Below, piece after piece: positions 1-12,313 of a stretch of DNA of 64,000 nt (positions within the stretch are counted from its first letter, which is position 1; each line of letters starts with the position of its first letter). The notes under the pieces were generated by a model. It did not search any database, was not told the origin of the DNA, and saw only the letters and a program-made list of their open reading frames with translations. A program made the position numbers and the translations under genes. Source of the DNA: Shewanella cyperi (GTDB taxonomy: Bacteria; Pseudomonadota; Gammaproteobacteria; Enterobacterales; Shewanellaceae); assembly GCF_017354985.1 (NCBI RefSeq), contig NZ_CP071501.1, forward strand, positions 391,501-455,500. The letters run 5' to 3'.

Positions 1-2
1 CC

Positions 3-78
3 GGTCGCTTAGCTCAGCCGGGAGAGCACCTCCCTTACAAGGAGGGGGTCACTGGTTCGATCCCAGTAGCGACCACCA
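3..78 (+). tRNA. tRNA-Val (anticodon UAC)
   Basis: Cloverleaf of 76 nt with acceptor GGTCGCT pairing with AGCGACC, a T-loop GGTTCGATCC and an encoded CCA end. The anticodon loop CTTACAA gives anticodon TAC (valine). It lies just upstream of a 5S gene and is an exact copy of the tRNA at 6260, so it should be the 3' part of another rRNA operon whose 23S lies left of the window. Confidence 0.95.
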
Positions 79-112
79 TATTTCACTGCACAGCTTTCCA
101 AATTACCAATTT

Positions 113-232
113 TGTCTGGTGACAATAGCATTGTGGTCCCACCTGATCCCATTCCGAACTCAGAAGTGAAACGCAATCGCGCCGATGGTAGTGTGGGGTC
201 TCCCCATGTGAGAGTAGGTCATCGCCAGACGC
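113..232 (+). rRNA. rrf: 5S ribosomal RNA (first copy)
   Basis: About 120 nt with the conserved 5S core CCACCTGATCCCATTCCGAA and terminal helix GTCTGG pairing with CCAGAC. The ends are set from that helix and may be off by a base or two. It sits between tRNA-Val and tRNA-Thr in the tail of an rRNA operon. It is identical to the copy at 6370 and differs from the next copy in its terminal helix. Confidence 0.93.
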
Positions 233-271
233 CTAATTTAATCAAATTGCTAATGTGATTTGAAAGAATTT

Positions 272-347
<76 letters not shown>

Positions 348-379
348 TATTCGCTGCAATAGAAAGCAGCATAAAAATT

Positions 380-499
380 TGTTTGGAAACCATAGTGCTG
401 TGGTCCCACCTGATCCCATTCCGAACTCAGAAGTGAAACGCAGTCACGCCGATGGTAGTGTGGGGTCTCCCCATGTGAGAGTAGGTCATTTCCAAACGC
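380..499 (+). rRNA. rrf: 5S ribosomal RNA (second copy, variant ends)
   Basis: Same 5S core as the copy at 113, but with terminal helix GTTTGGAA/TTCCAAAC instead of GTCTGG/CCAGAC. The changes on both strands compensate each other, so the helix is kept and the gene should be functional. Last gene of the upstream rRNA operon. Confidence 0.92.
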
Positions 500-508
500 C
501 AAATTTTA

Positions 509-545
509 GCAAGGCCACCCTCAGGGTGGCCTTTTGCTTTTTTGC
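509..545 (+). terminator. rRNA operon terminator
   Basis: Hairpin GGCCACCC-TCA-GGGTGGCC followed by TTTTGCTTTTTTG, 10 nt after the last 5S. The arms and the TTTTGCTTT tail resemble the terminator at 6715-6745, so the two operons share a terminator family. Confidence 0.9.
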
Positions 546-1070
546 ATTCCAGCAATCTTGAATCAGTCCCCACACTGTTTTGGCGACACAGGCATATAAC
601 TTTCCGCCAACTTGCCTGCACGCCGGCAACTCCTGGCAGCTTCTTATGCTTGGAGCCCTTATCTGGGAGTTTCCTGGTCTTTGGGACAGAGAGGTGAAGT
701 TGATAGCCTTAAGTCACCGTCAGTCCATTTCCGGAGCCAACCGGTATTGTGGGATTGTCTGCCTGACAATAACCGCAGTGTCCTCAATCATCCTGGGATT
801 ACAGATCAACATCGCTCTATCAGGTACGGTTCTTTGGCAGTATTTGCGGCATCGATGTCTTCTATTGGCACCACGGGAACGATATTTCTTGTGCCCAATG
901 CGGCGATTTTTATGTCCCGCATACAACCAAAGAAAAATAGTTCAGACACAGGTGTGCTTTGTGATCCCTGCTATACTGGTAAGCCCGCCTGTGGATAAGC
1001 AGTAGGTAACTTGTGTGTTAGCTTAGGGTTTAAGCATATACACTCAAAGTCGCGAATTTTTACCGAAAAG
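546..1070. other. Spacer between two rRNA operons, no gene seen
   Basis: About 525 bp between the terminator of one rRNA operon and the first promoter of the next. Open frames here lack ribosome binding sites and recognisable protein content. The only sequence signal noted is a perfect DnaA-box word at 990-998. The stretch probably carries upstream activating sites (such as Fis sites) for the rRNA promoter, but none can be assigned by eye. Confidence 0.5.
990..998 (-). promoter_or_regulatory. Candidate DnaA box
   Basis: TGTGGATAA is the exact complement of the consensus DnaA box TTATCCACA. It is a single box about 80 bp upstream of rRNA promoter P1, with no cluster around it. It may be chance, or a DnaA site acting on the rRNA promoter region. 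Confidence 0.3.
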
Positions 1071-1073
1071 CCC

Positions 1074-1101
1074 TTGCGTAAAAAGTGCGGCCGCCTATAA
1101 T
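1074..1101 (+). promoter_or_regulatory. rRNA operon promoter P1
   Basis: TTGCGT at 1074-1079 and a perfect TATAAT at 1096-1101, separated by 16 bp, followed by a GC-rich discriminator (GCGC). A 16-bp spacer with a GC-rich discriminator is typical of growth-rate-regulated rRNA P1 promoters. It lies about 355 bp before the 16S gene. Confidence 0.8.
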
Positions 1102-1200
1102 GCGCATCCACTGACACGGCAGGCAGCGCAAGGCGCGGCGGCAGGTGAAAGTGGTCGGAGTGAAGCTCCGGCAGCGTCGAAAAAAGTTTTCAAAAACTGC

Positions 1201-1228
1201 TTGACGCCAAAACGGGGTTCTGTAGAAT
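1201..1228 (+). promoter_or_regulatory. rRNA operon promoter P2
   Basis: TTGACG at 1201-1206 and TAGAAT at 1223-1228 with a 16-bp spacer, preceded by an A/T-rich run (AAAAAAGTTTTCAAAAA) that could serve as an UP element. It lies about 125 bp downstream of P1, the usual tandem arrangement. Confidence 0.75.
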
Positions 1229-1275
1229 ACGCAGCCCTGACCCGCTGAGAACTCGGTGGGATGCCCAAGCGGCAC

Positions 1276-1288
1276 CGTTCTTTAACAA
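1276..1288 (+). promoter_or_regulatory. boxA antitermination signal in the rRNA leader
   Basis: CGTTCTTTAACAA matches the boxA consensus TGCTCTTTAACA with a couple of changes. It lies between P2 and 16S, where NusB/NusE-dependent antitermination complexes load. A perfect boxA recurs in the 16S-23S spacer at 3077-3088. Confidence 0.75.
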
Positions 1289-1456
1289 GTTATTAAGACA
1301 AGCAAATCTGTGTGGACACTCGCAGAGCTGATGACATCGACAACGATATTCATCAGTGAATGATGTCCATGCAAACATGCAGTTTGCGACTGTTTACAGT
1401 TGCAAAATCGACAGAATTCATTGAGCAGTTTGGCGCAAGCCAAACACCAAAACTTT

Positions 1457-2999
<1,543 letters not shown>

Positions 3000-3274
3000 C
3001 CTAAGCGATGCGTCGCACTGTTGAGTGTTCACACAGATAGGTTTGTCTTAAAACCTGCATTATCGAAAGATAATGTTGCTCTTTAACAATTTGGAAAGCT
3101 GATAGTAGAAACTGGACTTGTTCCAGTTAATACAAAAATTGAGTTCTCAAACACTTCAATCAAGTGTTTTGGGTATTCTTCAAGGCGGGTCCATTTCCTA
3201 CCCTGGAAATGAGACCAAGTAAAACCAGCTGGTCGCAATGCGGCTCAGATGAGTGAAACTCATTTGGGTTGTAT
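3000..3274 (+). other. 16S-23S spacer, no tRNA, with boxA
   Basis: 275 bp with no tRNA cloverleaf. It contains a perfect boxA TGCTCTTTAACA at 3077-3088. It carries the 3' half of the 16S processing stem near its start and, at about 3266-3281, GGGTTGTATGGTTAAG, which pairs with CTTAACCATACAACCC at 6159-6174 to form the 23S processing stem. Many gammaproteobacterial spacers hold tRNA-Ile/Ala or tRNA-Glu; this operon carries its tRNA after 23S instead. Confidence 0.85.
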
Positions 3275-6167
<2,893 letters not shown>

Positions 6168-6259
6168 ACAACCCAGATGGGTTTTACGTTTTGCTTGAAG
6201 TACCCAAACTTGATTGAAGTCGAGACTCAAGCTCGTAAGAGCAGCAGCACAGAATTTCC

Positions 6260-6335
6260 GGTCGCTTAGCTCAGCCGGGAGAGCACCTCCCTTACAAGGA
6301 GGGGGTCACTGGTTCGATCCCAGTAGCGACCACCA
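6260..6335 (+). tRNA. tRNA-Val (anticodon UAC), between 23S and 5S
   Basis: Identical over its full 76 nt to the tRNA at 3-78: anticodon TAC, encoded CCA. It lies about 90 bp after 23S and 34 bp before 5S. The flanking sequence is also shared with the first copy, so the 23S-tRNA-Val-5S order looks conserved between operons of this genome. Confidence 0.95.
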
Positions 6336-6369
6336 TATTTCACTGCACAGCTTTCCAAATTACCAATTT

Positions 6370-6489
6370 TGTCTGGTGACAATAGCATTGTGGTCCCACC
6401 TGATCCCATTCCGAACTCAGAAGTGAAACGCAATCGCGCCGATGGTAGTGTGGGGTCTCCCCATGTGAGAGTAGGTCATCGCCAGACGC
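6370..6489 (+). rRNA. rrf: 5S ribosomal RNA (third copy)
   Basis: Identical to the 5S at 113-232, including the GTCTGG/CCAGAC terminal helix. Last intact gene of the complete rRNA operon. The sequences diverge right after the shared GCCTAAT tail. Confidence 0.95.
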
Positions 6490-6493
6490 CTAA

Positions 6494-6540
6494 TAAATGA
6501 AAAATCCCCAGCACTTAGTGTTGGGGATTTTTTCATTTAT
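6494..6540. terminator. Long symmetric terminator after 5S
   Basis: Arms ATAAATGAAAAATCCCCA and TGGGGATTTTTTCATTTAT are complementary over about 18 bp with one unpaired A. GCAC/GTGT extend the helix around a TTA loop. The T-run inside the right arm makes it a terminator in either direction. Its loop and arms are unrelated to the GGCCACCC-type rRNA terminators. Confidence 0.85.
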
Positions 6541-6603
6541 CAGCCTGTGAAAGTCTGCGCTCACATGGGGAATGACTCAGTGCATGCAAAGCATGCATCC
6601 TTA

Positions 6604-6707
6604 CCATGTGATAGTAGGGTGAAGCTGTTGCGCTTACCAAACGAAGTTTGGTGCGACAGCTGAACGCGGAGAGCTTGCTCGAAGCTGGCCATCGCCAGAC
6701 GCCTAAT
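6604..6707 (+). pseudogene. Broken 5S rRNA remnant with internal insertion
   Basis: CCATGTGATAGTAGG (6604-6618) matches the 5S segment CCATGTGAGAGTAGG at 14 of 15 positions. GCCATCGCCAGACGCCTAAT (6688-6707) matches the 5S 3' end and tail with one change. In an intact 5S these two blocks are contiguous; here about 70 bp separate them, including an inverted repeat around ACCAAAC-GAA-GTTTGGT. The 5' two-thirds of the 5S are missing. A GGCCACCC-type terminator follows, as after a real last 5S. Confidence 0.7.
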
Positions 6708-6714
6708 AAGACGA

Positions 6715-6745
6715 AAAGGCCACCCAAGCGGGTGGCATTTTTGCT
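6715..6745 (+). terminator. Second terminator of the rRNA operon
   Basis: AAAAGGCCACCC-AAGC-GGGTGGCATTTTTGC: a 7-bp GC-rich stem with A-run before and T-run after. Same family as the terminator at 509-545. It lies just after the 5S remnant, so it is probably the ancestral operon terminator. Confidence 0.8.
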
Positions 6746-7155
6746 TTGGTCGTTTCGTAAGGTACTGACCCTTGGTCTTCCCTGATGGGAAACCACAGGA
6801 CACAAGGTCCCACAGCGCCCATTAGTTAGCTGGCAGCGAGCTGGTAACCTGCAATACCGTAGCTATACGCATCAGAAACATCCATTGGCACCCTCTTGAC
6901 GACAGGCTAGCGGGCCGAATGTGTGATGGGATGAAAGCCTTCTAGTCGTATCTTCACACTGGATACCAGCATAAAACTCGCCAATATGGATGTACTGCAC
7001 TCCTTCTATTTTTCCACTCTCCCTTTCGGCAATATATTTGTTACATCTTTGTGTTGATTTTGTGTTTTATGTGATCAATAGTCGTCGCTTGCCCGTTCCA
7101 GGGGCAAGGCTGTGCACTATTTGAAGGAACGATAACAACAGGATTCGGAGGAATA
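6746..7155. other. Leader region of the M6 protease gene
   Basis: About 410 bp with no credible gene. It includes a hairpin GCTTGCCC-GTTCCA-GGGGCAAGGC (about 7087-7110) some 45 bp before the start codon, likely in the 5' UTR. T-rich sequence at about 7010-7080 is the probable promoter area, but no confident -35/-10 pair was found. Confidence 0.4.
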
Positions 7156-9471
7156 ATGATCCGTAAATCACTTATTGCTATATCGGTTGCTACCAGCGCC
7201 TGTATAGGTTTTCAGGCTTTAGCAGCAGACAAACCAGAACTGCATCAGCAAAGTGGCTTCGATATGGCCATTGCTGATGAACACAAGCTCATTGAGATGT
7301 TAAAGCAGTCCGGCAAGATTGCTCAAAATGCCACGTTAAACGAAGCCGAGCAGGCATTAACAAGTTACCTGCGTGAACGTCAGCAACAAGAACGGGCACG
7401 AAGCGGTGCCGTGTCTGACGAGGCGATCAAGCAGTTCGGCCTTGGCACCAGCAATCACTTTGAAGGTGCCTTACAAAACGGCGGTGGCAACAAACTGGGG
7501 ATTGGAAAGCAAAACAAACCTGCCCCCATGGCGTTGGAAAATTATAGTGGCGAGCAGCGTACCGCGAAAATTCTGGCTGTCCTGATGGAATTCCCGGATT
7601 TTCCCCATAACAGCATTCAGCCGGGTGAAACAGGCATGTACTATGCCGACTACACTCCTGCGCACTACAGCGAACTGATGTTCGGTGAGAATGGCTGGAC
7701 CGGTCCTGCGGGCCAGAACTTCATTTCCATGAAGCAATATTACGAAGCTCAGTCGGGTACCAGTTATTCCGTTGAGGGTCACGTTGCCGGTTGGTACATG
7801 GCACAGCACAATGCGGCCTATTATGGCGGTAATGAGTCAGGCAATATCCGTGCTCTGGTGCGTGAGGCACTGGCTGCTGCGGCTGCTGACCCTACCGTGG
7901 ATTTGTCACAGTTTGACGTTGAAGACCGTTATGACCTCGATGGCGACGGTAATGTCTGGGAACCGGATGGTCTGGTCGACCACGTCATGGTTATCCACTC
8001 CAGCGTGGGCGAAGAGGCCGGCGGTGGTCAGTTGGGTGAAGATGCCATCTGGTCTCATCGTTGGAACCTGGGTGGCGTGTTTGGCATCCCCGGTACCTCA
8101 ACCCCAGTGCCTTACTGGGGCGGTGTGATGGGTGCCTTCGACTATACAGTTCAGCCTGCTGATGGTGCGGTTGGCGTATTTGCCCATGAATACGGCCATG
8201 ACCTGGGTCTGCCCGATGAATACGACACCCAGTATACAGGCCGCGGTGAACCTGTATCTTCCTGGTCCATCATGTCCAGCGGCAGCTGGGCAGGCGTTCT
8301 CGGTGGCACAGAGCCCACAGGTTTCAGTGCCTGGTCCAAGGAGTTTCTGTCCCACAGATGGGGGCTGAACTGGCTTTCCGGCAGTACCATTCATTTCAAT
8401 GATATCCCTGAGGGGGGGATCACAGGTCTGCTGGATCAAGCCGCCTCCAAGGGCACCAATAATGACGCTATCCGCATCGACCTGCCCAACAAGGAAAAGA
8501 TCATCGCTACGCCAACCAGCGGCCAATACGCTTACCATGGCGGCTCAGGCAACAACCTGCGCAATCAAATGTATATGCCATTGGACCTGACTGCAGCAAG
8601 CAGTGCCAGCGTCAGCTTCAAAGCTTGGTACGATATCGAAGCTGAGTGGGATTACGGCTATGTGATGGTATATAACCCTGCTACAGGCACCAGCGAAACC
8701 GTGGCCGGTAACATCACCACCACTGCCAACCCCAATGGCCAAAACTTTGGCAATGGCATCACGGGTCAGTCTAACGGTTGGGTTGATGCCAGCTTTGACT
8801 TATCTGCCTATGCCGGTCAGCAGGTGTATCTGATGATGTACTACTGGAGCGATGGCTATGTCGCCAATCCAGGTCTGTATATCGATGATATCCGTGTTGC
8901 GGTAGATGCCAATGTGGCCACAGATGATGTTGAAGGAAATGGCTTGTTTGCTCTTGCCGGATTTGCCAAGGACATGGGTAAAACAAGCACCCCACACTAC
9001 TATCTGGTGGAGTGGCGCAATCACCAGGGTGTTGATAAGGGACTCAAGCATATCAACGTAGCCGGTCAACTGATGGAGTTCAACGAAGGCTTGGTGGTCT
9101 GGTATGTCGATCCTTCCTTTGACAATAACTGGGTTGGTGAACATCCAGGTGATGGCTTCCTGGGGGTGGTTGATGCCGATCGTCATACCAACCTTTGGAA
9201 TGGCACAGACGTGGCCTCAACCCGCTACCAAATCCACGATGCGGCTTTTGGCATAGACAAGTCAACCAAGCTGTCACTGGATTTGAAGGCCTATGACCTG
9301 ATGCTGCATGACAACTTTACCAAGCGTAATGCCGTGTTCGATGACAGCAATTCCTTTATCAGCAACGACATTCCTGATGCCGGCCGCAATGTGCCCAACT
9401 ACGGTCTGAAAATCCGCGTGGTGAGCCAAAGCGACGACAAGTCAGTGGGTCAGATCCTGATTTACAAATAA
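7156..9471 (+). CDS. Secreted M6-family metalloprotease (immune inhibitor A/PrtV-like)
   Basis: A 771-residue zinc endopeptidase, expected to be exported and to degrade proteins outside the cell. Residues 1-23 are a signal peptide (AxA at 21-23). A charged propeptide-like region follows to about 130. The zinc site HEYGHDLGLPD (H344, E345, H348, D354) fits the M6 signature HEXXHXXGXXD. DLDGDGN near residue 258 looks like a calcium loop. After the catalytic domain comes a beta-sandwich (about 470-595, ending GLYIDDIRV) as in immune inhibitor A. A GGAGGA ribosome site precedes the ATG. It stands alone between an rRNA operon and its own terminator. Family call is firm; the substrate is not known. 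Confidence 0.9.
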   Translation: MIRKSLIAISVATSACIGFQALAADKPELHQQSGFDMAIADEHKLIEMLKQSGKIAQNATLNEAEQALTSYLRERQQQERARSGAVSDEAIKQFGLGTSNHFEGALQNGGGNKLGIGKQNKPAPMALENYSGEQRTAKILAVLMEFPDFPHNSIQPGETGMYYADYTPAHYSELMFGENGWTGPAGQNFISMKQYYEAQSGTSYSVEGHVAGWYMAQHNAAYYGGNESGNIRALVREALAAAAADPTVDLSQFDVEDRYDLDGDGNVWEPDGLVDHVMVIHSSVGEEAGGGQLGEDAIWSHRWNLGGVFGIPGTSTPVPYWGGVMGAFDYTVQPADGAVGVFAHEYGHDLGLPDEYDTQYTGRGEPVSSWSIMSSGSWAGVLGGTEPTGFSAWSKEFLSHRWGLNWLSGSTIHFNDIPEGGITGLLDQAASKGTNNDAIRIDLPNKEKIIATPTSGQYAYHGGSGNNLRNQMYMPLDLTAASSASVSFKAWYDIEAEWDYGYVMVYNPATGTSETVAGNITTTANPNGQNFGNGITGQSNGWVDASFDLSAYAGQQVYLMMYYWSDGYVANPGLYIDDIRVAVDANVATDDVEGNGLFALAGFAKDMGKTSTPHYYLVEWRNHQGVDKGLKHINVAGQLMEFNEGLVVWYVDPSFDNNWVGEHPGDGFLGVVDADRHTNLWNGTDVASTRYQIHDAAFGIDKSTKLSLDLKAYDLMLHDNFTKRNAVFDDSNSFISNDIPDAGRNVPNYGLKIRVVSQSDDKSVGQILIYK

Positions 9472-9507
9472 GCCCTCGCCGGCGTTATGCCGGTGCTCAA
9501 GCTGTAT

Positions 9508-9545
9508 TAAAAATGCCGGCCGGGTTCACTGACCGGCATTTTTGT
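9508..9545 (+). terminator. Terminator of the M6 protease gene
   Basis: Stem AAAATGCCGG/CCGGCATTTTT with a 13-nt loop and T-run, 37 bp after the stop codon. Confidence 0.85.
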
Positions 9546-9725
9546 TTCATAACAGAGCCGTCATTAACGGGTAAGTAGGCCAATTGGCTGATCCAGATCA
9601 GCGCAGCATATCCCAATGTCGCTAGGCTAATGTGAATGGTTGTTGAGAATCGCGGGTGGGAATCGCTACTGCGATTAGCTGGCACAGTGGCGCAACTGTA
9701 GAGGGTATTGCAGGGGAGAGTAAAT

Positions 9726-9992
9726 ATGGCGACCGTGGAGGACAGCAGGCTTATTCGGCTGCTCAAGGCGATAATGCTGCTGGGAATAGCGCTTATCCTG
9801 CTGGGTATCTATCTGCACAACTTCAGCGAAGCCATAGCGCAGCTCGGCGTCACCGGCATTATCATCAGCGCCCTGTGCGTCGCCATCGGCATGGCCCTGT
9901 CACTGCCCACCAAGATGTACCTGACCTTTGTCCTGGTCAGAAGGGAAGAGAGGGCGAGACAGAGCCAAGACAAGCCCCGGGACGCTTTATAA
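9726..9992 (+). CDS. Small two-helix inner membrane protein, unknown function
   Basis: An 88-residue protein with two hydrophobic helices (about residues 14-29 and 41-60) and a basic, hydrophilic C-terminus (RREERARQSQDK). I start it at the ATG at 9726, which has AGGGGAGAG about 6 nt upstream; a TTG at 9708 would add six residues without a good ribosome site. No family recognised. It stands alone, between the protease terminator and convergent minus-strand genes. Likely real because of its start site and transmembrane pattern; function unknown. Confidence 0.65.
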   Translation: MATVEDSRLIRLLKAIMLLGIALILLGIYLHNFSEAIAQLGVTGIIISALCVAIGMALSLPTKMYLTFVLVRREERARQSQDKPRDAL

Positions 9993-10143
9993 TCATGCTT
10001 ATCAGCCGTTTGTCCACATAGGCGCAACAGGTTGCTCGCCAGGTAAAGTCGAAGCCCTTAAGCGAGATTGTTGGGTCATGCTATGAGAGCAAGAAGCCCG
10101 AAGCCAATGATGCCGCACTTGCTGAGGAACTTATGTTGAATTG

Positions 10144-10680
10144 TCACAGCGCCAGAGAGTCGAGAAACCTGGCGGCATCATCGCTGTCGGCTTCCGGATA
10201 AATGGCGGTTTGGGTGACCAAGACATCGTAGAAGTCGATCATTCTCTGGGTGATCTGACGCTGGCCAAAGTCCATTTTAAACTCATAGCCATAGTGACCG
10301 TCGACCATCACATTGGTCTTGCTGACCAGCTTGGCCCCTTTATTGGTCAAAGCATGGGGATAGGCATCATCGATGTTGAAATCCAGGTTATGCGTCACGA
10401 CAAGGCTGTAATCGGCCGAGCCAAAACGCACTCCTTGCCATTCAACATCCAGCCCATCCACATTATGCCGCTCTATCCTCGGATTTTTCGGAAACATCAC
10501 ATTGACGTCCACGCTGTCCAGGGAAAAGCTCTGCCAAGCCACCTCGGACTTGGGCTTCACCGCATAGTGCTTTTGGTACTGGTCATAGCCACCATAAGCC
10601 ACGGCAGCAACAAACAAGACTTTTACGAATCCATTCACAGTTAATTTCCTTTTGGGGTGAGAGCTTGTTGCTACAGGCAT
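10144..10680 (-). CDS. Membrane-anchored hypothetical protein
   Basis: Up to 178 residues with one N-terminal hydrophobic segment (VNGFVKVLFVAAVAYGGY), then a soluble, probably periplasmic domain. Not a family I recognise. The ATG at 10680 directly abuts the stop of the upstream gene and has no strong ribosome site. A GTG at 10638 (residue 15) has AAGGAAA 7-8 nt upstream and is the likelier start. Read with the gene before it, it forms a tight two-gene unit. Base composition is like the core genome, unlike the AT-rich genes further along. Confidence 0.6.
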   Translation of the reverse strand: MPVATSSHPKRKLTVNGFVKVLFVAAVAYGGYDQYQKHYAVKPKSEVAWQSFSLDSVDVNVMFPKNPRIERHNVDGLDVEWQGVRFGSADYSLVVTHNLDFNIDDAYPHALTNKGAKLVSKTNVMVDGHYGYEFKMDFGQRQITQRMIDFYDVLVTQTAIYPEADSDDAARFLDSLAL

Positions 10681-11379
10681 TTAAGCCATACCTGTGGCGG
10701 TCTCCGTGTCAGGAGAGCAGTAACCAGTTACAGCGGAACTGCGACTTTTGATGTTTGCATGTGCCAACTCATAATCGACGAGAGCGTTGTTCACATGGCG
10801 CACAGAGATAACCACGATACCGTCTTTGGCCATATACAAACCCATAACGAGGCAAAACAGCCCTATTAGCAGAAGTCCTGCATTGAAGTTGGCAATAATT
10901 GAGTAAAGCGCCAGCATGGTCAGAGGTATCCCAAGCAAAGCCAACGAAAAACCTAAAATAAGGTTGTACCAACCGCTCCATTTATCAAACCAACTAAGTT
11001 TTACTCGAAAGGCGAGGGAGTCGATATCGTCAATGTCAGGCGATATTTTGATGACATTCAACACATGCCTAAACTGCACCTGGGCTCCGACACGTGCTTT
11101 CAACACCATTGCCGCATTCAGCATTGGTGTGCTGAGCCTGACACCGTGAATGATCCTGAAATGCTCAAGATTGGCTTCATCCCTTAAATGCTCCTTCAGC
11201 TCATCGGTAACATTGGGATCGGCAAGAGCCGCGGTTATAGAGGCGCTTCTTAGTTTCTTACTGGAATCGTAGAACTCGACAATGTGCTTTAAAGAGCTGA
11301 TAACGGGAATGACAAATGCAAGTATCGCTAGCCAAAAATAGCCATCTTTAAATAAGTTAATAATTAAATCTATGTTCAT
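10681..11379 (-). CDS. Multi-pass membrane protein, unknown function
   Basis: A 232-residue protein with a hydrophobic helix at about 13-30 and two more at about 140-185, separated by a charged cytoplasmic-looking stretch (residues 35-125). No known domain recognised. The start ATG has only a weak upstream ribosome site. Its stop is immediately followed by the start of the downstream gene, suggesting translational coupling. The two genes may encode interacting membrane proteins; that is inference from position only. Confidence 0.6.
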   Translation of the reverse strand: MNIDLIINLFKDGYFWLAILAFVIPVISSLKHIVEFYDSSKKLRSASITAALADPNVTDELKEHLRDEANLEHFRIIHGVRLSTPMLNAAMVLKARVGAQVQFRHVLNVIKISPDIDDIDSLAFRVKLSWFDKWSGWYNLILGFSLALLGIPLTMLALYSIIANFNAGLLLIGLFCLVMGLYMAKDGIVVISVRHVNNALVDYELAHANIKSRSSAVTGYCSPDTETATGMA

Positions 11380-11403
11380 GTGTTAAAAGCCTAATGCCTT
11401 CAG

Positions 11404-12159
11404 TTATCGTTGAATGTCAACATTTCTAAAGATTACTTTTCTATCATTCGCTGTGTAATTGAGTGGTAGAGTTAGCTTCTTAATTGATTTTGAGATTGCA
11501 GCTGTATCAAAACTGAAAAACAGTTTTACATTGGAAGTTGACAGCTTTGTCATTAAAAATGTTGAATTTGAAAGCTTGTTGTTTTCCAAAGTAACTCTTT
11601 CAATGGATGACTTTATGTTGTTTTCATTATATGCAATCGAGTTTTTCAATCCATATATTTCAACGTCTTCATCTGAAATGTTTCTAAGTTGAATTTCACA
11701 CGTAACTTGAGAGCCTGAACCATTGCAGGAGATAACCTCAAACTCAACACCAGCCTCCGTTTGTATTTTGCTGTATATTATGCGGCCATCTTCATTTAAA
11801 AACAAACTGCTCATAGAATTGGACGGAGCGTAGACTTCTCGTAAGCAGAATGACATTGAACTTATAGCCAGAAGTGTCAGTGTATAGTATCCATATTTTT
11901 TGAGCTTGCTACGTACTTTTGATACGGATAGCAATCTGTTGATTGTGTAAAAGATAACAAAAGCACAAGTCGATGAGAGAATTACTAAAATTGATTGATA
12001 TATCATTAATCCATCAATATCAAAACTTATAAGTCTTTTAAAAAAGTCATCACCTCTAAATGTAGGTACTATCAATGCTATAAAGGCAAGGGCGAATGAT
12101 ATTAGTGTGCTCGAATCAGCAAGATAGTTACTGAAATCTTTCTTGTTATTATTTTCCAC
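11404..12159 (-). CDS. AT-rich three-helix membrane protein, unknown
   Basis: A 251-residue protein starting at GTG (12159) with TTGGAG about 6 nt upstream. Three hydrophobic helices lie in the first 100 residues (about 17-32, 50-72, 90-107). A soluble C-terminal domain rich in Asn, Ser and Ile follows, with a Cys pair around residues 144-153 (SCNGSGSQVTCE). The soluble part is probably outside the inner membrane. Codon use is strongly AT-biased compared with genes on both sides, as in the next gene, so both look horizontally acquired. No family recognised. Confidence 0.55.
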   Translation of the reverse strand: MENNNKKDFSNYLADSSTLISFALAFIALIVPTFRGDDFFKRLISFDIDGLMIYQSILVILSSTCAFVIFYTINRLLSVSKVRSKLKKYGYYTLTLLAISSMSFCLREVYAPSNSMSSLFLNEDGRIIYSKIQTEAGVEFEVISCNGSGSQVTCEIQLRNISDEDVEIYGLKNSIAYNENNIKSSIERVTLENNKLSNSTFLMTKLSTSNVKLFFSFDTAAISKSIKKLTLPLNYTANDRKVIFRNVDIQR

Positions 12160-12313
12160 ATATTCTCCAAAATATAAAGGTAAAAATATAGCTGTGTCAC
12201 ATTAAGCTTTAGTTACTGTTATAGCTATTTTAAAAAAGCTGGTGACCGGTATCATGACAAGCTTTGACTAGAGCTTGGGTGAGCGATGGCAGATTTATAT
12301 AACATTTAATAAT

